Numbered from the stretch's first letter, positions 25,383-35,596 are shown. The stretch is DNA of 64,000 nt from JABMPR01 sp964508765 (GCA_964508765.1 CAZDVD010000009.1:42480-106479), one strand, 5' to 3'. Numbers and translations are program-made. Notes: generated by a model not told the origin, from the sequence alone.

Positions 25383-26744
25383 TTAGACGATACCCAAACT
25401 GTTCAGCAATACCAGCGTGATGAGGACTGGAGCTACAAATCTTAAGAAAACGAACCAAACTCCCTCGAACCATGGATAGGCTTCGAACAGATCCTCGGCC
25501 CCCTCTTTCACGGCAGCCATCACAGAGGTTCTTGTCCACACCCATCCCACAAAAATGGCGATCATCAACCCGCCAAATGGCAACAATACATTTGAAGCAA
25601 TGAAATCAACTATATCAAAAAATGTCTTCCCAAAGAGAGTAACATCTGACATCAGGTTGGTTGACAGTGCTGATGGAATGCCCAATAAATAGATCGACCC
25701 ACCAAAAATTAATACAGCTCCTTTGCGGTTCCAGCCCTTCTCGTCAACAAAATAAGCCACGACGACCTCGAGCAATGAGATGGCGGAGGTGAGGGCTGCG
25801 ATGGCAAGTAGCAGGAAAAAGAGGAATGAGAAAAATACACCGCCCGTCATCCCGGCAAAAACTGCTGGTAAGGTTTGAAAGATCAAACCCGGTCCAGCAG
25901 CTGGATCTAAACCTGAAGCAAATACGGATGTAAATATGGCAACTCCTGCCATAATAGCGATGAGGGTATCCAAAAATACAATCTGAGCAGACGCGGTAAT
26001 AACACTGTCCCTTTTCGACATATAACTGCCATAGGTCATCATGGCACCCATACCCAGACTGAGGGTAAAAAATGCATGCCCAAGGGCGATGAGGATGGAT
26101 TGACCATTAATTTTTGCCCAATCTGGTACGAGGAGAAAGGCCAAGCCCTTATCTGCGCCAGGAAGGGTCATTCCACGAATCATGAGAATAACCAGAATAG
26201 TCAGGAGAATTGGCATCATAATCTTGCTTGATTTTTCGATACCTCCCTGAACACCTCTCACTACAATAAACATGACCATTGCGAAGAAAATGGTATGGTA
26301 ACCCACCGTCCAGGTTGCACTCCCAGAGAGGGCTCCAAATAACACACCAGCTTCCTCCGGGTTATGGAAATTAGTGAGTGAACCACGCAAGGTTTCAACG
26401 ACATAGCCAATGGTCCATCCACCAATGACGCTGTAGAAAGACAGGATCATAAACCCTGCTAATACCCCCAGAAAACCAACTGATAACCATAATTTAGAAG
26501 GTGTTAGGGCTGCAAAGGCTCCAACAGGGTTGCGTTGCGTCGTCCGTCCTATAAGAACTTCAGCGATGAGTACAGGAAAACCAATGATGGCAATACAGAT
26601 GAGATAGACAAAAATAAAGGCTGCTCCACCATTTTCTCCTGCGATATATGGAAATTTCCAGATATTACCCAGTCCCACTGCTGAACCAGCAGCAGCCAGG
26701 ATAAAACCAAATTTAGATCCCCACGCTTCTCTACTTTGCGCCAT
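25383..26744 (-). CDS. Sodium-dependent transporter, NSS (SNF) family
   Basis: A 453-residue LeuT-fold symporter with about 11-12 hydrophobic segments. The TM1 signature GSAVGLGNIWKFPYIAGENGG carries the unwound region that binds Na+ and substrate. The N-terminal WGSKFGFILAAAG and the TM6 region FFTLSLGMGAMMTYGSYM also match. Bacterial members import amino acids such as Leu, Trp or Tyr; the substrate is not evident. The start overlaps the end of the upstream DUF5683-like gene by 14 nt. Confidence 0.9.
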   Translation of the reverse strand: MAQSREAWGSKFGFILAAAGSAVGLGNIWKFPYIAGENGGAAFIFVYLICIAIIGFPVLIAEVLIGRTTQRNPVGAFAALTPSKLWLSVGFLGVLAGFMILSFYSVIGGWTIGYVVETLRGSLTNFHNPEEAGVLFGALSGSATWTVGYHTIFFAMVMFIVVRGVQGGIEKSSKIMMPILLTILVILMIRGMTLPGADKGLAFLLVPDWAKINGQSILIALGHAFFTLSLGMGAMMTYGSYMSKRDSVITASAQIVFLDTLIAIMAGVAIFTSVFASGLDPAAGPGLIFQTLPAVFAGMTGGVFFSFLFFLLLAIAALTSAISLLEVVVAYFVDEKGWNRKGAVLIFGGSIYLLGIPSALSTNLMSDVTLFGKTFFDIVDFIASNVLLPFGGLMIAIFVGWVWTRTSVMAAVKEGAEDLFEAYPWFEGVWFVFLRFVAPVLITLVLLNSLGIV

Positions 26745-27180
26745 CTATCGATCCTGCCTCTTTCGGTTTAAGCATGTTCTCTTCTGTTGCACTTTGTTTT
26801 TCTTCAATCTCGTACTTATCAAAATCCCAGAGTTGAGCATCCACATATGCATCAAGGATATTCAGCGTCCAGATCAATGACATCATCCAGACCTTATCAT
26901 TTCTGGTTCTATGGAGGGATTCGCTGCTCACATCAGCCTGGTAATCATTCTGAGCAACGGTGTATCCGTAGCCGTAATATGCGAATACGCCTGCGAACAG
27001 AATGGCTTTCAGTGGATGACGGTTATAGAGCTGACCGCCGCCGGGTATCACTGAGAATAAAAGTGCTTTGCCTGGACTTTTCACATTGGATGAATCGACA
27101 TCACTCTCATAAGGAGTTTGACCATTCAGAAGATTTAGCGCCAGCAAAAAGAAGATACAATATTTAAATATTTGACTCAT
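26731..27180 (-). CDS. DUF5683-like small membrane protein
   Basis: A 149-residue protein with an N-terminal signal peptide or anchor (FKYCIFFLLALNLLNG). The segment KSPGKALLFSVIPGGGQLYNRHPLKAILF is the hallmark of DUF5683 and related membrane proteins, and hydrophobic stretches follow at GVFAYYGYGYT and MMSLIWTLNILDAYV. The C-terminal 20 residues are charged. It is on the same strand as the transporter and 5 nt from ridA. Function is unknown. Confidence 0.65.
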   Translation of the reverse strand: MSQIFKYCIFFLLALNLLNGQTPYESDVDSSNVKSPGKALLFSVIPGGGQLYNRHPLKAILFAGVFAYYGYGYTVAQNDYQADVSSESLHRTRNDKVWMMSLIWTLNILDAYVDAQLWDFDKYEIEEKQSATEENMLKPKEAGSIDGAK

Positions 27181-27185
27181 TACTT

Positions 27186-27566
27186 CTATTTATGAGCAAC
27201 CATCTCGATTTCAACATCGGTTCCCAGAGGTAAGCCTGCAACCTGAATAGCAGCTCTAGCCGGAGCATCATCGCCAGGAAAGAATTCACCGTAGATGCGA
27301 TTCAATTCAGCGTATTCTCCCAGATCAGTCACATAAATGTTTGTTTTGACAACCTTCGAAAAGTCGCTACCCGCTTCTTCAAGAATCGCTTTTAGATTGT
27401 TCATCACCTGATATACACGGTCAGCAAAGGAAGTCTCAACCAGTTTTCCAGTGGCTGGATCCAGTGGGATTTGGCCAGCAGTATAGATCAATCCATTGAT
27501 TTCGACAGCCTGGTTGTAAGGTCCAATAGCAGCTGGTGCAGCATCTGTGCGAATAATATTCTTCAT
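27186..27566 (-). CDS. ridA: RidA-family enamine/imine deaminase
   Basis: A 126-residue YjgF/YER057c/UK114 protein that hydrolyses reactive 2-aminoacrylate and related enamines. Signatures: IGPYNQAVEINGLIYTAGQI, then NLKAILEEAGSDFSKVVKTN, and the C-terminal ARAAIQVAGLPLGTDVEIEM, which carries the substrate-binding Arg. The length is exact for the family. It forms trimers in the cytoplasm. Confidence 0.94.
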   Translation of the reverse strand: MKNIIRTDAAPAAIGPYNQAVEINGLIYTAGQIPLDPATGKLVETSFADRVYQVMNNLKAILEEAGSDFSKVVKTNIYVTDLGEYAELNRIYGEFFPGDDAPARAAIQVAGLPLGTDVEIEMVAHK

Positions 27567-27724
27567 GATAACATCCTATTATCTTATTGTTACTCAGTCA
27601 GTTACAAGATTATGATCAAGCGATCAGCTCATCCGGTTAGCTTGGGATATAAGTAAGCCTTTGCTTTAGTCATTGTCAACTTCTCCCTTCGCAGAAAAAG
27701 GAGAATATCATTTGAGCATATTAA

Positions 27725-28972
27725 TCAAGTATACAGCGAAATCATCTCATCGAAGGACTGACGCTTGCGTAGCAATTGCGTTTCTCCAGTGGACCTCACC
27801 AATATCTCAGGTGAAAGGGGTCGCATATTATAGGTAGAACCCATGGAGCTGGCATAAGCGCCTGCAGAGCCAATGATCATAAGATCATCCTTCTCAAACT
27901 TTGGTATATCCCGATGTCTTGCCAATGCATCAGAGCTTTCACAGACTGGACCAACTACATCACCCATACGCAAGGGGCGATCTTGAATATGTGCATAGAT
28001 CGCATGGTAGGCCCCATACATGGCAGGACGAATCAGATCTGTTGTAGCACCATCAATGATGACAAAATGATGGCCACCATTCTCTTTGTTGCCCAGGACA
28101 CGTGCCAGCAGAATACCTGCATTGGCCACCAGCACCCTACCTGGCTGTATGTGAAGTTGATACCCACCCAATTTCTCAAGGGCTCTATCAGCAATGGATT
28201 CAAGAAAGGGTGTTGTCTCCAGAATATCTTCAAAGGGATTCTCGTAATTCACTCCAAAACCCCCACCCAGATCAAGATGTGAGATTTCAACGCCAACTGC
28301 CTTTAAGGACGTGGTGAAATGTTCGAGATAGTCAATGAGATCGTAAAATGGTTGGGGTTGAAGAATCTGTGAACCAATGTGACAATGGATTCCATCAAAC
28401 TGAATATGGGGATAGGAATCTGCGTGGGTCAGGAAATGTCTGATCTTTTCAGGACTCATTCCAAATTTGTTCTCTTTTAATCCTGTGGAAATATGCGGAT
28501 GCGTCTGAGGATCTATATCTGGATTCAAGCGGAGCAGGACAGCAGCTTTTTTCCCAGCTTTACTAGCGCGTTTCTCAAGTAGCTCCAATTCAAATCGACT
28601 TTCCACATTAAAATGGTCAATGTCCAAAGCGAGAGTCATATCCAACTCTTCGATGGTCTTGCCGACACCAGCAAAATTTATCTCAGAGCCTTCAAATCCA
28701 CAGTGTCGTGCCATCTTGAATTCGCCTTCAGAAGCTATATCGACACCCAAACCATAATTTTTAATCAGATTAAGGATGGTGGGATTTGAATTGGCTTTCA
28801 TGGCATAGGAAACCTTAAAGCCACGATCAATAAAGGTCTTCTTCAATACTTGAGCATTGCGCCGGAGTATCTGTTCTGAATAGATATAGGCAGGGGTTCC
28901 GTACTGCGCAGCTACGTCATGCAAATCAACTCCATCACAATGGAATCGTTTGTTAATATAGGTGAAAGCCAT
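27725..28972 (-). CDS. lysA: Diaminopimelate decarboxylase
   Basis: A 415-residue PLP fold-III enzyme making lysine from meso-diaminopimelate. K59 in SYAMKANSNP forms the PLP Schiff base, HCHIGSQ precedes the DLGGGFG phosphate-binding glycines, and CESSD and AYASSMGSTYNMRP form the C-terminal active-site part. It starts 1 nt after gcvPB. It is about 21 kb away from the DAP cluster at 49960-55095, so the last step of lysine synthesis is uncoupled from that operon. Confidence 0.95.
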   Translation of the reverse strand: MAFTYINKRFHCDGVDLHDVAAQYGTPAYIYSEQILRRNAQVLKKTFIDRGFKVSYAMKANSNPTILNLIKNYGLGVDIASEGEFKMARHCGFEGSEINFAGVGKTIEELDMTLALDIDHFNVESRFELELLEKRASKAGKKAAVLLRLNPDIDPQTHPHISTGLKENKFGMSPEKIRHFLTHADSYPHIQFDGIHCHIGSQILQPQPFYDLIDYLEHFTTSLKAVGVEISHLDLGGGFGVNYENPFEDILETTPFLESIADRALEKLGGYQLHIQPGRVLVANAGILLARVLGNKENGGHHFVIIDGATTDLIRPAMYGAYHAIYAHIQDRPLRMGDVVGPVCESSDALARHRDIPKFEKDDLMIIGSAGAYASSMGSTYNMRPLSPEILVRSTGETQLLRKRQSFDEMISLYT

Positions 28973-28973
28973 T

Positions 28974-30410
28974 CTACCAGTGAACGTTCAAATTGCGGTT
29001 GGCGTAAGTTTCATCAACCTTTCCAACTGGTGTAGTGTGTGGTGCAGAATGCACTAATTCTGGATTCGTTTCCACTTCTTCAGCGATTTGCTTCATCACC
29101 GAAATAAATCTATCCATGGTTTCCTTGTTCTCACTTTCAGTTGGTTCAATCATGAGGGCTTCTTTCACAATGAGCGGGAAATACATGGTGGGTGAATGAA
29201 ATCCAAAATCGAGGAGTCGTTTGGCAATGTGGAGAGCATTCGTGCCCTGCTCCTTTTGAGCCTGGGCAGAGAGCACAAATTCATGCATACAGGTTCGATC
29301 GTAGGCCAGTTCAAAGACATCTTTGAGTTTATGCATCATGTAGTTGGCATTCGAGATAGCAATCTCAGAAACATTCCTAAGGCCATCTGGGCCCAGCATC
29401 CTGATATAGGTCCAGGCGCGCAATAGAATCCCAAAATTCCCGTAAAAGCCATGAACACGGCCAATGCTGTGTTCGTATCCATACTCCAGATGATATTTTT
29501 CGTTTTTCAACTCGACACGTGGTCTGGGTAGATAGGCAGCTAGTTTGTCCGTTACACCAATGGGACCAGCCCCTGGGCCACCACCACCGTGGGGTGTAGA
29601 AAATGTTTTATGGAGATTTAAATGAGTAATATCGAAACCCAGATCTGCGGGACGGGCGATGCCTAGCAAGGCATTCATATTGGCACCATCCATGTACATA
29701 ATCCCGTCAACACCATGGATAAGTTCAGATATCTTACTGATATTTTCCTCAAAAAGACCCAGTGTATTGGGATTGGTGAGCATAAACCCGGCGACACGAT
29801 CATTGATCTTGGATTCAAAATCTTCCAGATCTACCAGCCCCTTAGAATTACTTTTGACCTCAACCACTTTGTATCCAGCCATGGCTACAGAGGCAGGATT
29901 GGTACCATGGGCAGCATCAGGAATCAGGATCACATCCTTGTCATTACCCCTCAATTCATGATATTTCCGCATGAGCAACACACCTACAAGTTCACCTTGT
30001 GAACCAGCTGCAGGTTGGAGCGTAAAGGCGGTCATGCCCGTGATAGCACATAATTGCTGCTCCAATTCGTGATAAACACCCAGTAGCCCCTGACTTAATT
30101 CTTCAGGCTGATAAGGATGGACTTCTGCCAAAACAGACGCGGTCCAATCATTTATCTTGGGATTGTACTTCATAGTACAAGATCCTAAGGGATAGAGGTC
30201 TTTGTCCACATGATGATTTTTGGTTGAAATACCAATATAGTGTCGAACCAATTCCGGCTCTGAGATTTCAGGAAGCAGCGGTGCTTCTAACCTATGAAAT
30301 TTTTCCGGAATCAGGTCACTTAAGGACTTTTCTGGCACATCCAATGCTGGAAGGGATGTGGCGATATGTCCCTGTGTGGATTTTTCAATGATTAATTGAG
30401 CTTTTTTCAT
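28974..30410 (-). CDS. gcvPB: Glycine dehydrogenase (decarboxylating) subunit 2
   Basis: A 478-residue C-terminal half of the glycine-cleavage P-protein in organisms with a split enzyme. The PLP lysine is K268 in NLHKTFSTPHGGGGPG. Other marks are LYPLGSCTMKYNPKIND and DAAHGTNPASVAMAGY. It needs GcvPA to form the active enzyme; neither gcvPA nor gcvT/gcvH is adjacent. The start overlaps alaS by 4 nt, and lysA follows after 1 nt, so the three are likely one transcript. Confidence 0.95.
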   Translation of the reverse strand: MKKAQLIIEKSTQGHIATSLPALDVPEKSLSDLIPEKFHRLEAPLLPEISEPELVRHYIGISTKNHHVDKDLYPLGSCTMKYNPKINDWTASVLAEVHPYQPEELSQGLLGVYHELEQQLCAITGMTAFTLQPAAGSQGELVGVLLMRKYHELRGNDKDVILIPDAAHGTNPASVAMAGYKVVEVKSNSKGLVDLEDFESKINDRVAGFMLTNPNTLGLFEENISKISELIHGVDGIMYMDGANMNALLGIARPADLGFDITHLNLHKTFSTPHGGGGPGAGPIGVTDKLAAYLPRPRVELKNEKYHLEYGYEHSIGRVHGFYGNFGILLRAWTYIRMLGPDGLRNVSEIAISNANYMMHKLKDVFELAYDRTCMHEFVLSAQAQKEQGTNALHIAKRLLDFGFHSPTMYFPLIVKEALMIEPTESENKETMDRFISVMKQIAEEVETNPELVHSAPHTTPVGKVDETYANRNLNVHW

Positions 30411-33022
30411 CCCAAGCGTTCCCCTATCAAATCAAACACTCCTGCGATTACTGTGTTCAAGGCAGCGGCATCCTTACCGCCTGCTGTGGCCATTTGTGGT
30501 TTGCCACCACCACCACCACCTAGTTTCTGGCCGAGATCACGAACGATATCCCCAGCCTTTAATTTATATTGGGCAATCACATCATCTGAGACAACACAAA
30601 CAACATAGGGTGATCCTTCTATGACGGTTCCCAGAACACCGAGACCACTTTTCATCTGTCGAATGAGTTCTGTTCCTAAGTCCTTAAGTGCCTCTGTATC
30701 AGGAACATCCACGACTTCACTCAAGACGTTTACACCTCCAATATGTTGAGAATTTCCGAGAATATTGGTAAGTACTGAGGCTGCCTGATCAAAGGACAAT
30801 ACTTTGACCTGTTTCTCCAAAGCTTTCTTCTCATCCAGTAGATGTTGTGTCTTCGTACTCAGCTCATCCACATCTGATGTGAGCAAATGCCGCAGATGAT
30901 TAACGGCAGCTCTTTCCGTTCTGGCATTTTCTTCAGCAACGATTCCGGTGACTGCTTCAATTCTACGCACACCTGCTGCAATAGCAGCTTCTGATTCGAT
31001 ACGGAAGAATCCGATATCACCCGTTGCTTTCACATGAACACCACCACAAAGCTCATGACTGTACTCGCCAAACTTGACAGTGCGGACATCATCACCATAT
31101 TTTTCGCCAAAGAAAGCCAAGGCCCCTTCAGTTTTGGCCTCATCAAAGCTCATTTCACGAATACTGGCTGAGGTGTTCTTCCTGATTTCAGCATTTACCA
31201 GACGTTCTGCCTCGTTGATTTCTTCTGAGGTCATTTTTTCAAAATGGTTAAAGTCAAAACGAAGATGCTGATCATCCACCAGGGAACCAGCCTGTTTGAC
31301 ATGGTTTCCAAGAATTTTTCTGAGGGCGGCATTCAAAAGATGAGTGGCTGAATGATTTCGAATAATATTGCCACGCCGTTGTTCATCAATGACGGCAATC
31401 ACAGGATCTGTATTGAATTCACCAGAAATCAGCCTGGTCTCGTGAACAATGGATTCACCTTCTCGACGTGTATCCAGAACTTCCAGTTCCATATTTGCAT
31501 TATATATGCGCCCTGTATCGCCTACTTGACCACCACTTTCTGCATAAAAAGGTGTCTGAGTGAGGATAACAAAACTTTCTTTATCAGACTTCATCACCTG
31601 AGCAATACTGGTATCCAGTTGTTGATGGGTATAGCCCAAAAATTCTGAATGATTACCAGCCTGGACGATTTCCCACTCACTACCCTGTGTGTGGGTTTGC
31701 TTGAGCTGGGTAGCCTGGCGGGCTTTTTCACGCTGAGAACTCATCAAAGCTTCGAAAGCTTCCAGATCCACACCAAATCCCTCTTCATCAGCCATGAGAC
31801 GGGTCAAATCAACGGGAAAGCCAAAGGTATCATAAAGTTTGAAGATATTTTCACCTGAAAGTGAGGTCTGCCCTGCTGACTTGGCATCTTTAAGCATACC
31901 TGAAAAAATCTGCAATCCCCTTCCCAGGGTTTGACTGAAGGAATCTTCCTCAGATTTGATGACCTTCTGAATATAGGCGACCCGTTCATTGAGTTCAGGA
32001 TAGGCTTCACCCATCACAGCTACTACTGTGGGGACGAGTCTATAGATAAAGGCTTCATTCATACCCAAATTACGTCCATAACGGGCTGCTCTTCGCAAGA
32101 TACGACGTAAAACATACCCGCGACCATCATTGGATGGTAGAGCGCCGTCAGAGATGGAAAATGTTAACATGCGCACATGATCAGCAATCACACGATGAGC
32201 CATACCCTGTTCATCACTTTTATAGGCAACTCCAGAAAGATTTGTTATTTCCTCCAGAATGGGAATAAATAAGTCTGTATCATAGTTACTATCTTTACCC
32301 TGAAGGTAGGCAACAACCCTTTCAAGACCTGCTCCTGTATCAACATGTTTTTTTGGTAAATCACTTAAATCACCATTTTGATCACGGAAGTATTGAATAA
32401 ATACCAGATTCCATAGCTCCATGAAACGGGGATTGTCCGTATTCACACCTAATTCAGGATGAGAACCGTGTATGGAGGGATCACCACCAATATCGACATG
32501 AATTTCTGAACAGGGACCACAGGGACCCGTTTCACCCATTTCCCAAAAGTTATCCTTGTTGCCAAAACGCAGGATGTGATCGCGGGGAATATCAGTGAGG
32601 GTTTCCCATAGCCCAAAAGCTTCATCATCATCTGTATAAACAGTGGCATACAGCTTGTCTTTGGGGATTTTCCAAACCTCGGTGAATAATTCCCAGGCCC
32701 ATTGGATGGCTTCAGATTTGTAGTAATCTCCAAAACTCCAGTTTCCCAGCATTTCAAAAAAGGTATGGTGATAGGTGTCCAGACCTACTTCTTCAAGGTC
32801 ATTATGCTTCCCGCTGACACGGATGCATTTTTGGGAATTTACTGCTCGGGTATAGTCAGCAGTTTCAGTCTCCAGAAAGATGCCTTTAAACTGATTCATT
32901 CCTGCATTGGTGAATAAGAGAGTGGGATCATCAAAAGGAACCACCCCTGCACTCCGTACAAATTTATGATTTTTGTCCTGAAAGAACTGAATATACTGGT
33001 TACGAATCTCTTGTGATGTCAT
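30407..33022 (-). CDS. alaS: Alanyl-tRNA synthetase
   Basis: An 871-residue class II synthetase. The catalytic domain begins MTSQEIRNQYIQFFQDKNHKFV with TNAGMNQFKGIFL and the motif 2 region. The editing domain has HSATHLL and CGGVHVKATGDIGFF, which give the zinc-binding His and Cys residues. The C-terminal C-Ala domain ends in GGGGGGKPQMATAGG, the glycine-rich DHHA1 signature. Length is normal. It leads a three-gene operon with gcvPB and lysA. Confidence 0.97.
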   Translation of the reverse strand: MTSQEIRNQYIQFFQDKNHKFVRSAGVVPFDDPTLLFTNAGMNQFKGIFLETETADYTRAVNSQKCIRVSGKHNDLEEVGLDTYHHTFFEMLGNWSFGDYYKSEAIQWAWELFTEVWKIPKDKLYATVYTDDDEAFGLWETLTDIPRDHILRFGNKDNFWEMGETGPCGPCSEIHVDIGGDPSIHGSHPELGVNTDNPRFMELWNLVFIQYFRDQNGDLSDLPKKHVDTGAGLERVVAYLQGKDSNYDTDLFIPILEEITNLSGVAYKSDEQGMAHRVIADHVRMLTFSISDGALPSNDGRGYVLRRILRRAARYGRNLGMNEAFIYRLVPTVVAVMGEAYPELNERVAYIQKVIKSEEDSFSQTLGRGLQIFSGMLKDAKSAGQTSLSGENIFKLYDTFGFPVDLTRLMADEEGFGVDLEAFEALMSSQREKARQATQLKQTHTQGSEWEIVQAGNHSEFLGYTHQQLDTSIAQVMKSDKESFVILTQTPFYAESGGQVGDTGRIYNANMELEVLDTRREGESIVHETRLISGEFNTDPVIAVIDEQRRGNIIRNHSATHLLNAALRKILGNHVKQAGSLVDDQHLRFDFNHFEKMTSEEINEAERLVNAEIRKNTSASIREMSFDEAKTEGALAFFGEKYGDDVRTVKFGEYSHELCGGVHVKATGDIGFFRIESEAAIAAGVRRIEAVTGIVAEENARTERAAVNHLRHLLTSDVDELSTKTQHLLDEKKALEKQVKVLSFDQAASVLTNILGNSQHIGGVNVLSEVVDVPDTEALKDLGTELIRQMKSGLGVLGTVIEGSPYVVCVVSDDVIAQYKLKAGDIVRDLGQKLGGGGGGKPQMATAGGKDAAALNTVIAGVFDLIGERLG

Positions 33023-33170
33023 TGTGCCTCAATGAGTTAGCGAAACTACTTAAATTATGGTTAAATCCTTAGCAAAGAACGCGCTATTATAGTTAGCAAC
33101 ATCCCAAAATGGAAGTATGGATATTAGAATAATAGGAAAGAAATAAAAATTGTTTATGTGTAATTGTTCA

Positions 33171-33222
33171 TCACCCCGAGTACTTCGACTTCTCTCAGCA
33201 CAGGCTCAGTCGAGGGGTATCC
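33171..33222. repeat. Dispersed 'ACTTCGAC..CTCAGCACAGGCT' repeat
   Basis: This stretch (ACCCCGAGTACTTCGACTTC...CTCAGTCGAGGGGTAT) resembles 44484-44541 and can fold on itself through CCCCGA and TCGAGGGG. It lies between alaS and the IS630 element. Confidence 0.6.
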
Positions 33223-33243
33223 ATCCAATATAAATGAGTTATA

Positions 33244-34324
33244 CCATTTACAGTTCCAATTTAGCCATAAATGCATTCATGTAAAAGTCATCATGTGTTA
33301 TGGATAAAAACCGTTTAACCGTGAGATCATTGTTAACGGCATCGTAAATCCATTCTTTCACCTTATCCAAAGAATCAAAGACCTTGTTTTTGAACTTGCT
33401 CTTAAGGAATCCCCATATCTTCTCTGCAGGATTTAACTCAGGACTATAGGGGGAAATATTGATCAGTATATTCTCAGGGATATTCATGTTTGCAGTAGCA
33501 TGAAAGCCAGCATTGTCAATAATCACAATTTTGTACTCATCAGGTTTGTATTTTGAAAAGGCTGTGAGATATGTTTCAAATATCTTTAAACTAACACCCT
33601 CAAATGAATCACCATTCAAGGGTGAAAAACTGCTATACAGATAAGTATTCTTAAAAACCTGCTTAAACTTCACTATGGGCTTAACACCCCTGGCAGTTAT
33701 GGCACTTCCTACATGGGTCATCAGACCGAAGCGACTTTCATCCTGGAAATAGCGGTTAATACTTTTATAAGCAGATGCTTGCGTGTCTTCAGCAATGGTT
33801 TTAAGCAGGCTGGGAAGTTTTTTTAAAGGCCTCTATGGCCTGCTCGTCTTTTTATCTTGGTGTTAAAATTATCAATGAGATAGCTTCGTAAGGTTGTGTA
33901 TTTAATCGTCTGGCCATAGTTCTCTTCAACCCACTGAACTGCTGCAATATAGCTCATAAAGGGGTCTTCTGAGTTGTGAGCCTTCTCCTTGAGGGCGTCG
34001 TGGAGCTCAGCACTAACGTGACTATAACGTTTACCCCCATTACGGATCTCAAGTAATTCATCAATACCTTGCTCCAAATAGATATTTATCCAATTCATCA
34101 AACTTGCTCTGTGTATACCTAAATGGAATGCCAAATCCCGACGATATTTGAACTTGGATTCCTTGAGTAATAGTAGCGCTTGGATACGGGTTTTTAGTCG
34201 ATGGTTTGAAACCTTCTTTTGAAGGCTCTTTAGCTCGTTTAAGCTCTCTTTGATATCGGTTGGTTCAAGTATGCGTTTCATCCTACAATATAATATATTA
34301 TGCCGAATATGGAACTGTAAGTGG
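33244..34324 (-). mobile_element. IS630-family insertion sequence, decayed
   Basis: Terminal inverted repeats are visible: CCATTTACAGTTCCA at 33244-33258 and, inverted, CCACTTACAGTTCCA at 34324-34310 (14 of 15 match). The transposase stop codon lies inside the left repeat. The element is about 1.08 kb, normal for IS630. TA precedes the left end, as expected for IS630 target choice, but the right flank does not show a clear TA. A fragment of a second copy's transposase-start end lies at 35720-35787. Confidence 0.85.
33248..34281 (-). pseudogene. IS630-type transposase with two frameshifts
   Basis: Three frames together make one transposase of about 343 residues. Frame 1 (from 34281) gives the N-terminal helix-turn-helix ending KIKRR. 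Frame 2 gives DEQAIEAFKK. Frame 3 gives LPSLLKTI, then FQDESRFGL (first Asp), IIDNAGFH (second Asp) and SPELNPAEKIW (Glu). The joins fall at A runs (read on - strand): A5 at 33849-33853 and A7 at 33818-33824. Removing one A from each restores the frame. No -1 slippery heptamer is in phase, so mutation is more likely than programmed shifting. The DDE residues are intact. Confidence 0.85.
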
Positions 34325-34510
34325 CATCACAGATCGCTTCCGGAGATAAATTTGAATATATTTGAAACTAGTTGATGGGTGCATATTATTGAATCAATGA
34401 AAACCTGAATAGCAACCTAGAAGGGCAATGTTTTTGTCATTTGAACAATTGACACTACCTGCACACGTAAGTGCTCTACTTTTCCCTTTACATCTAAAGA
34501 AATAATCAAA

Positions 34511-35596
34511 ATGAATGCTGCTCTTGATAAGACCAAAAATACTGCATCAATTTCTGATGCGACCCTTCTCAATATCTTGATGAAGAGTCTTCCAGATACC
34601 ATCTACTTCAAAGACACAGAAGGTCGATTTATACGAGTTAATGAGCAGCAGTCGAAAATTCTGGGAGTTGCCTCTCCAACTGAAGCCATCGGGAAAACAG
34701 ATTACAACTTCTTTCCAGAATCCTTTGCCGAAGAGGCGCATCAGGATGAAGTGAATATCATGGCCTCTGATACACCCCTAAAAAGTAAACTGGAAAAATT
34801 GATCGGCCATGATGGGCAGGTCAAATGGCTGTCAGCAACCAAGGCACCCATACATGATGATTTAGGCAATACTATCGGAATCGTAGGCTTATCACGGGAT
34901 GTCACCGAAAGACAGAAACTAGAAGAGCAAATCGTTGAATTGAATAACCTGAGGGAACTTTTACTGGATATCATTACACACGATCTAAGAAATCCTGCCG
35001 GTGTCATATTAAGTTTGTCCGGTCTGGCCATTCAGGAGTCGCCTCAAGACAAAAAGTTACAGGTGATCCATAGTACAAGTAAAAGCCTTCTTGATGTTTT
35101 AAATAGCACTACCATACTGAGTCAGGCAGCCTTTGGTGAAAAAATCCCCATGGAAAGTATGGATTTATTGAAACTGGTCACATCTATTGCCGAAGAGTTT
35201 GCTCTTGCTTTGACACAAGCTGAAATGGAATTAGAAATGGAAATTCCTGGGAGCATCGAGATTCAGGCTAACCCGTTGCTGGGTGAGGTCTTTAAAAATT
35301 TTATCAGCAATGCCATTAAGTATGCAAATGATGGGGGGAAAATAATTATTCAGGCAGAAAAACAGAACCATGAAATTCTCATTAAGGTGATTGATTGGGG
35401 GAATACCATACCTGAGATCGCACGCGAGGAAATATTTCAGCGACGCACCCAATTTGGGGGTGAAAAGAAACATGGTCGGGGTCGGGGTCTGGGTCTTGCC
35501 ATCGTAAAAAGAATTGCAGCGGCACATCATGGAAATGTTTGGGTTGAGCCGAATCATCCCTCTGGTAACATTTTCTGTCTACGGATACCGGGTTAG
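34511..35596 (+). CDS. Soluble PAS-domain sensor histidine kinase
   Basis: A 361-residue kinase without membrane segments. Order: a PAS domain (about 20-135; PDTIYFKDTEGRFIRVNEQ), a HisKA-like dimerisation region with H157 in DIITHDLRNPAG, and a HATPase_c domain with N267 (NFISNAIKYA), G1 box DWGN (D295, G297) and G2 box GRGLGLAIVKRI. No receiver domain is attached and no response regulator is adjacent, so it is an orphan. The PAS ligand is unknown. It is the only + strand gene in this stretch and lies between an IS630 element and a second IS end remnant, which suggests acquisition or rearrangement. Confidence 0.9.
   Translation: MNAALDKTKNTASISDATLLNILMKSLPDTIYFKDTEGRFIRVNEQQSKILGVASPTEAIGKTDYNFFPESFAEEAHQDEVNIMASDTPLKSKLEKLIGHDGQVKWLSATKAPIHDDLGNTIGIVGLSRDVTERQKLEEQIVELNNLRELLLDIITHDLRNPAGVILSLSGLAIQESPQDKKLQVIHSTSKSLLDVLNSTTILSQAAFGEKIPMESMDLLKLVTSIAEEFALALTQAEMELEMEIPGSIEIQANPLLGEVFKNFISNAIKYANDGGKIIIQAEKQNHEILIKVIDWGNTIPEIAREEIFQRRTQFGGEKKHGRGRGLGLAIVKRIAAAHHGNVWVEPNHPSGNIFCLRIPG

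Noticed and set aside
33818..33853. Programmed -1 frameshift in the IS630 transposase
   Set aside because: Both joins need the frame to move as if one A were removed, and no X XXY YYZ heptamer is in phase; two insertions explain it better.
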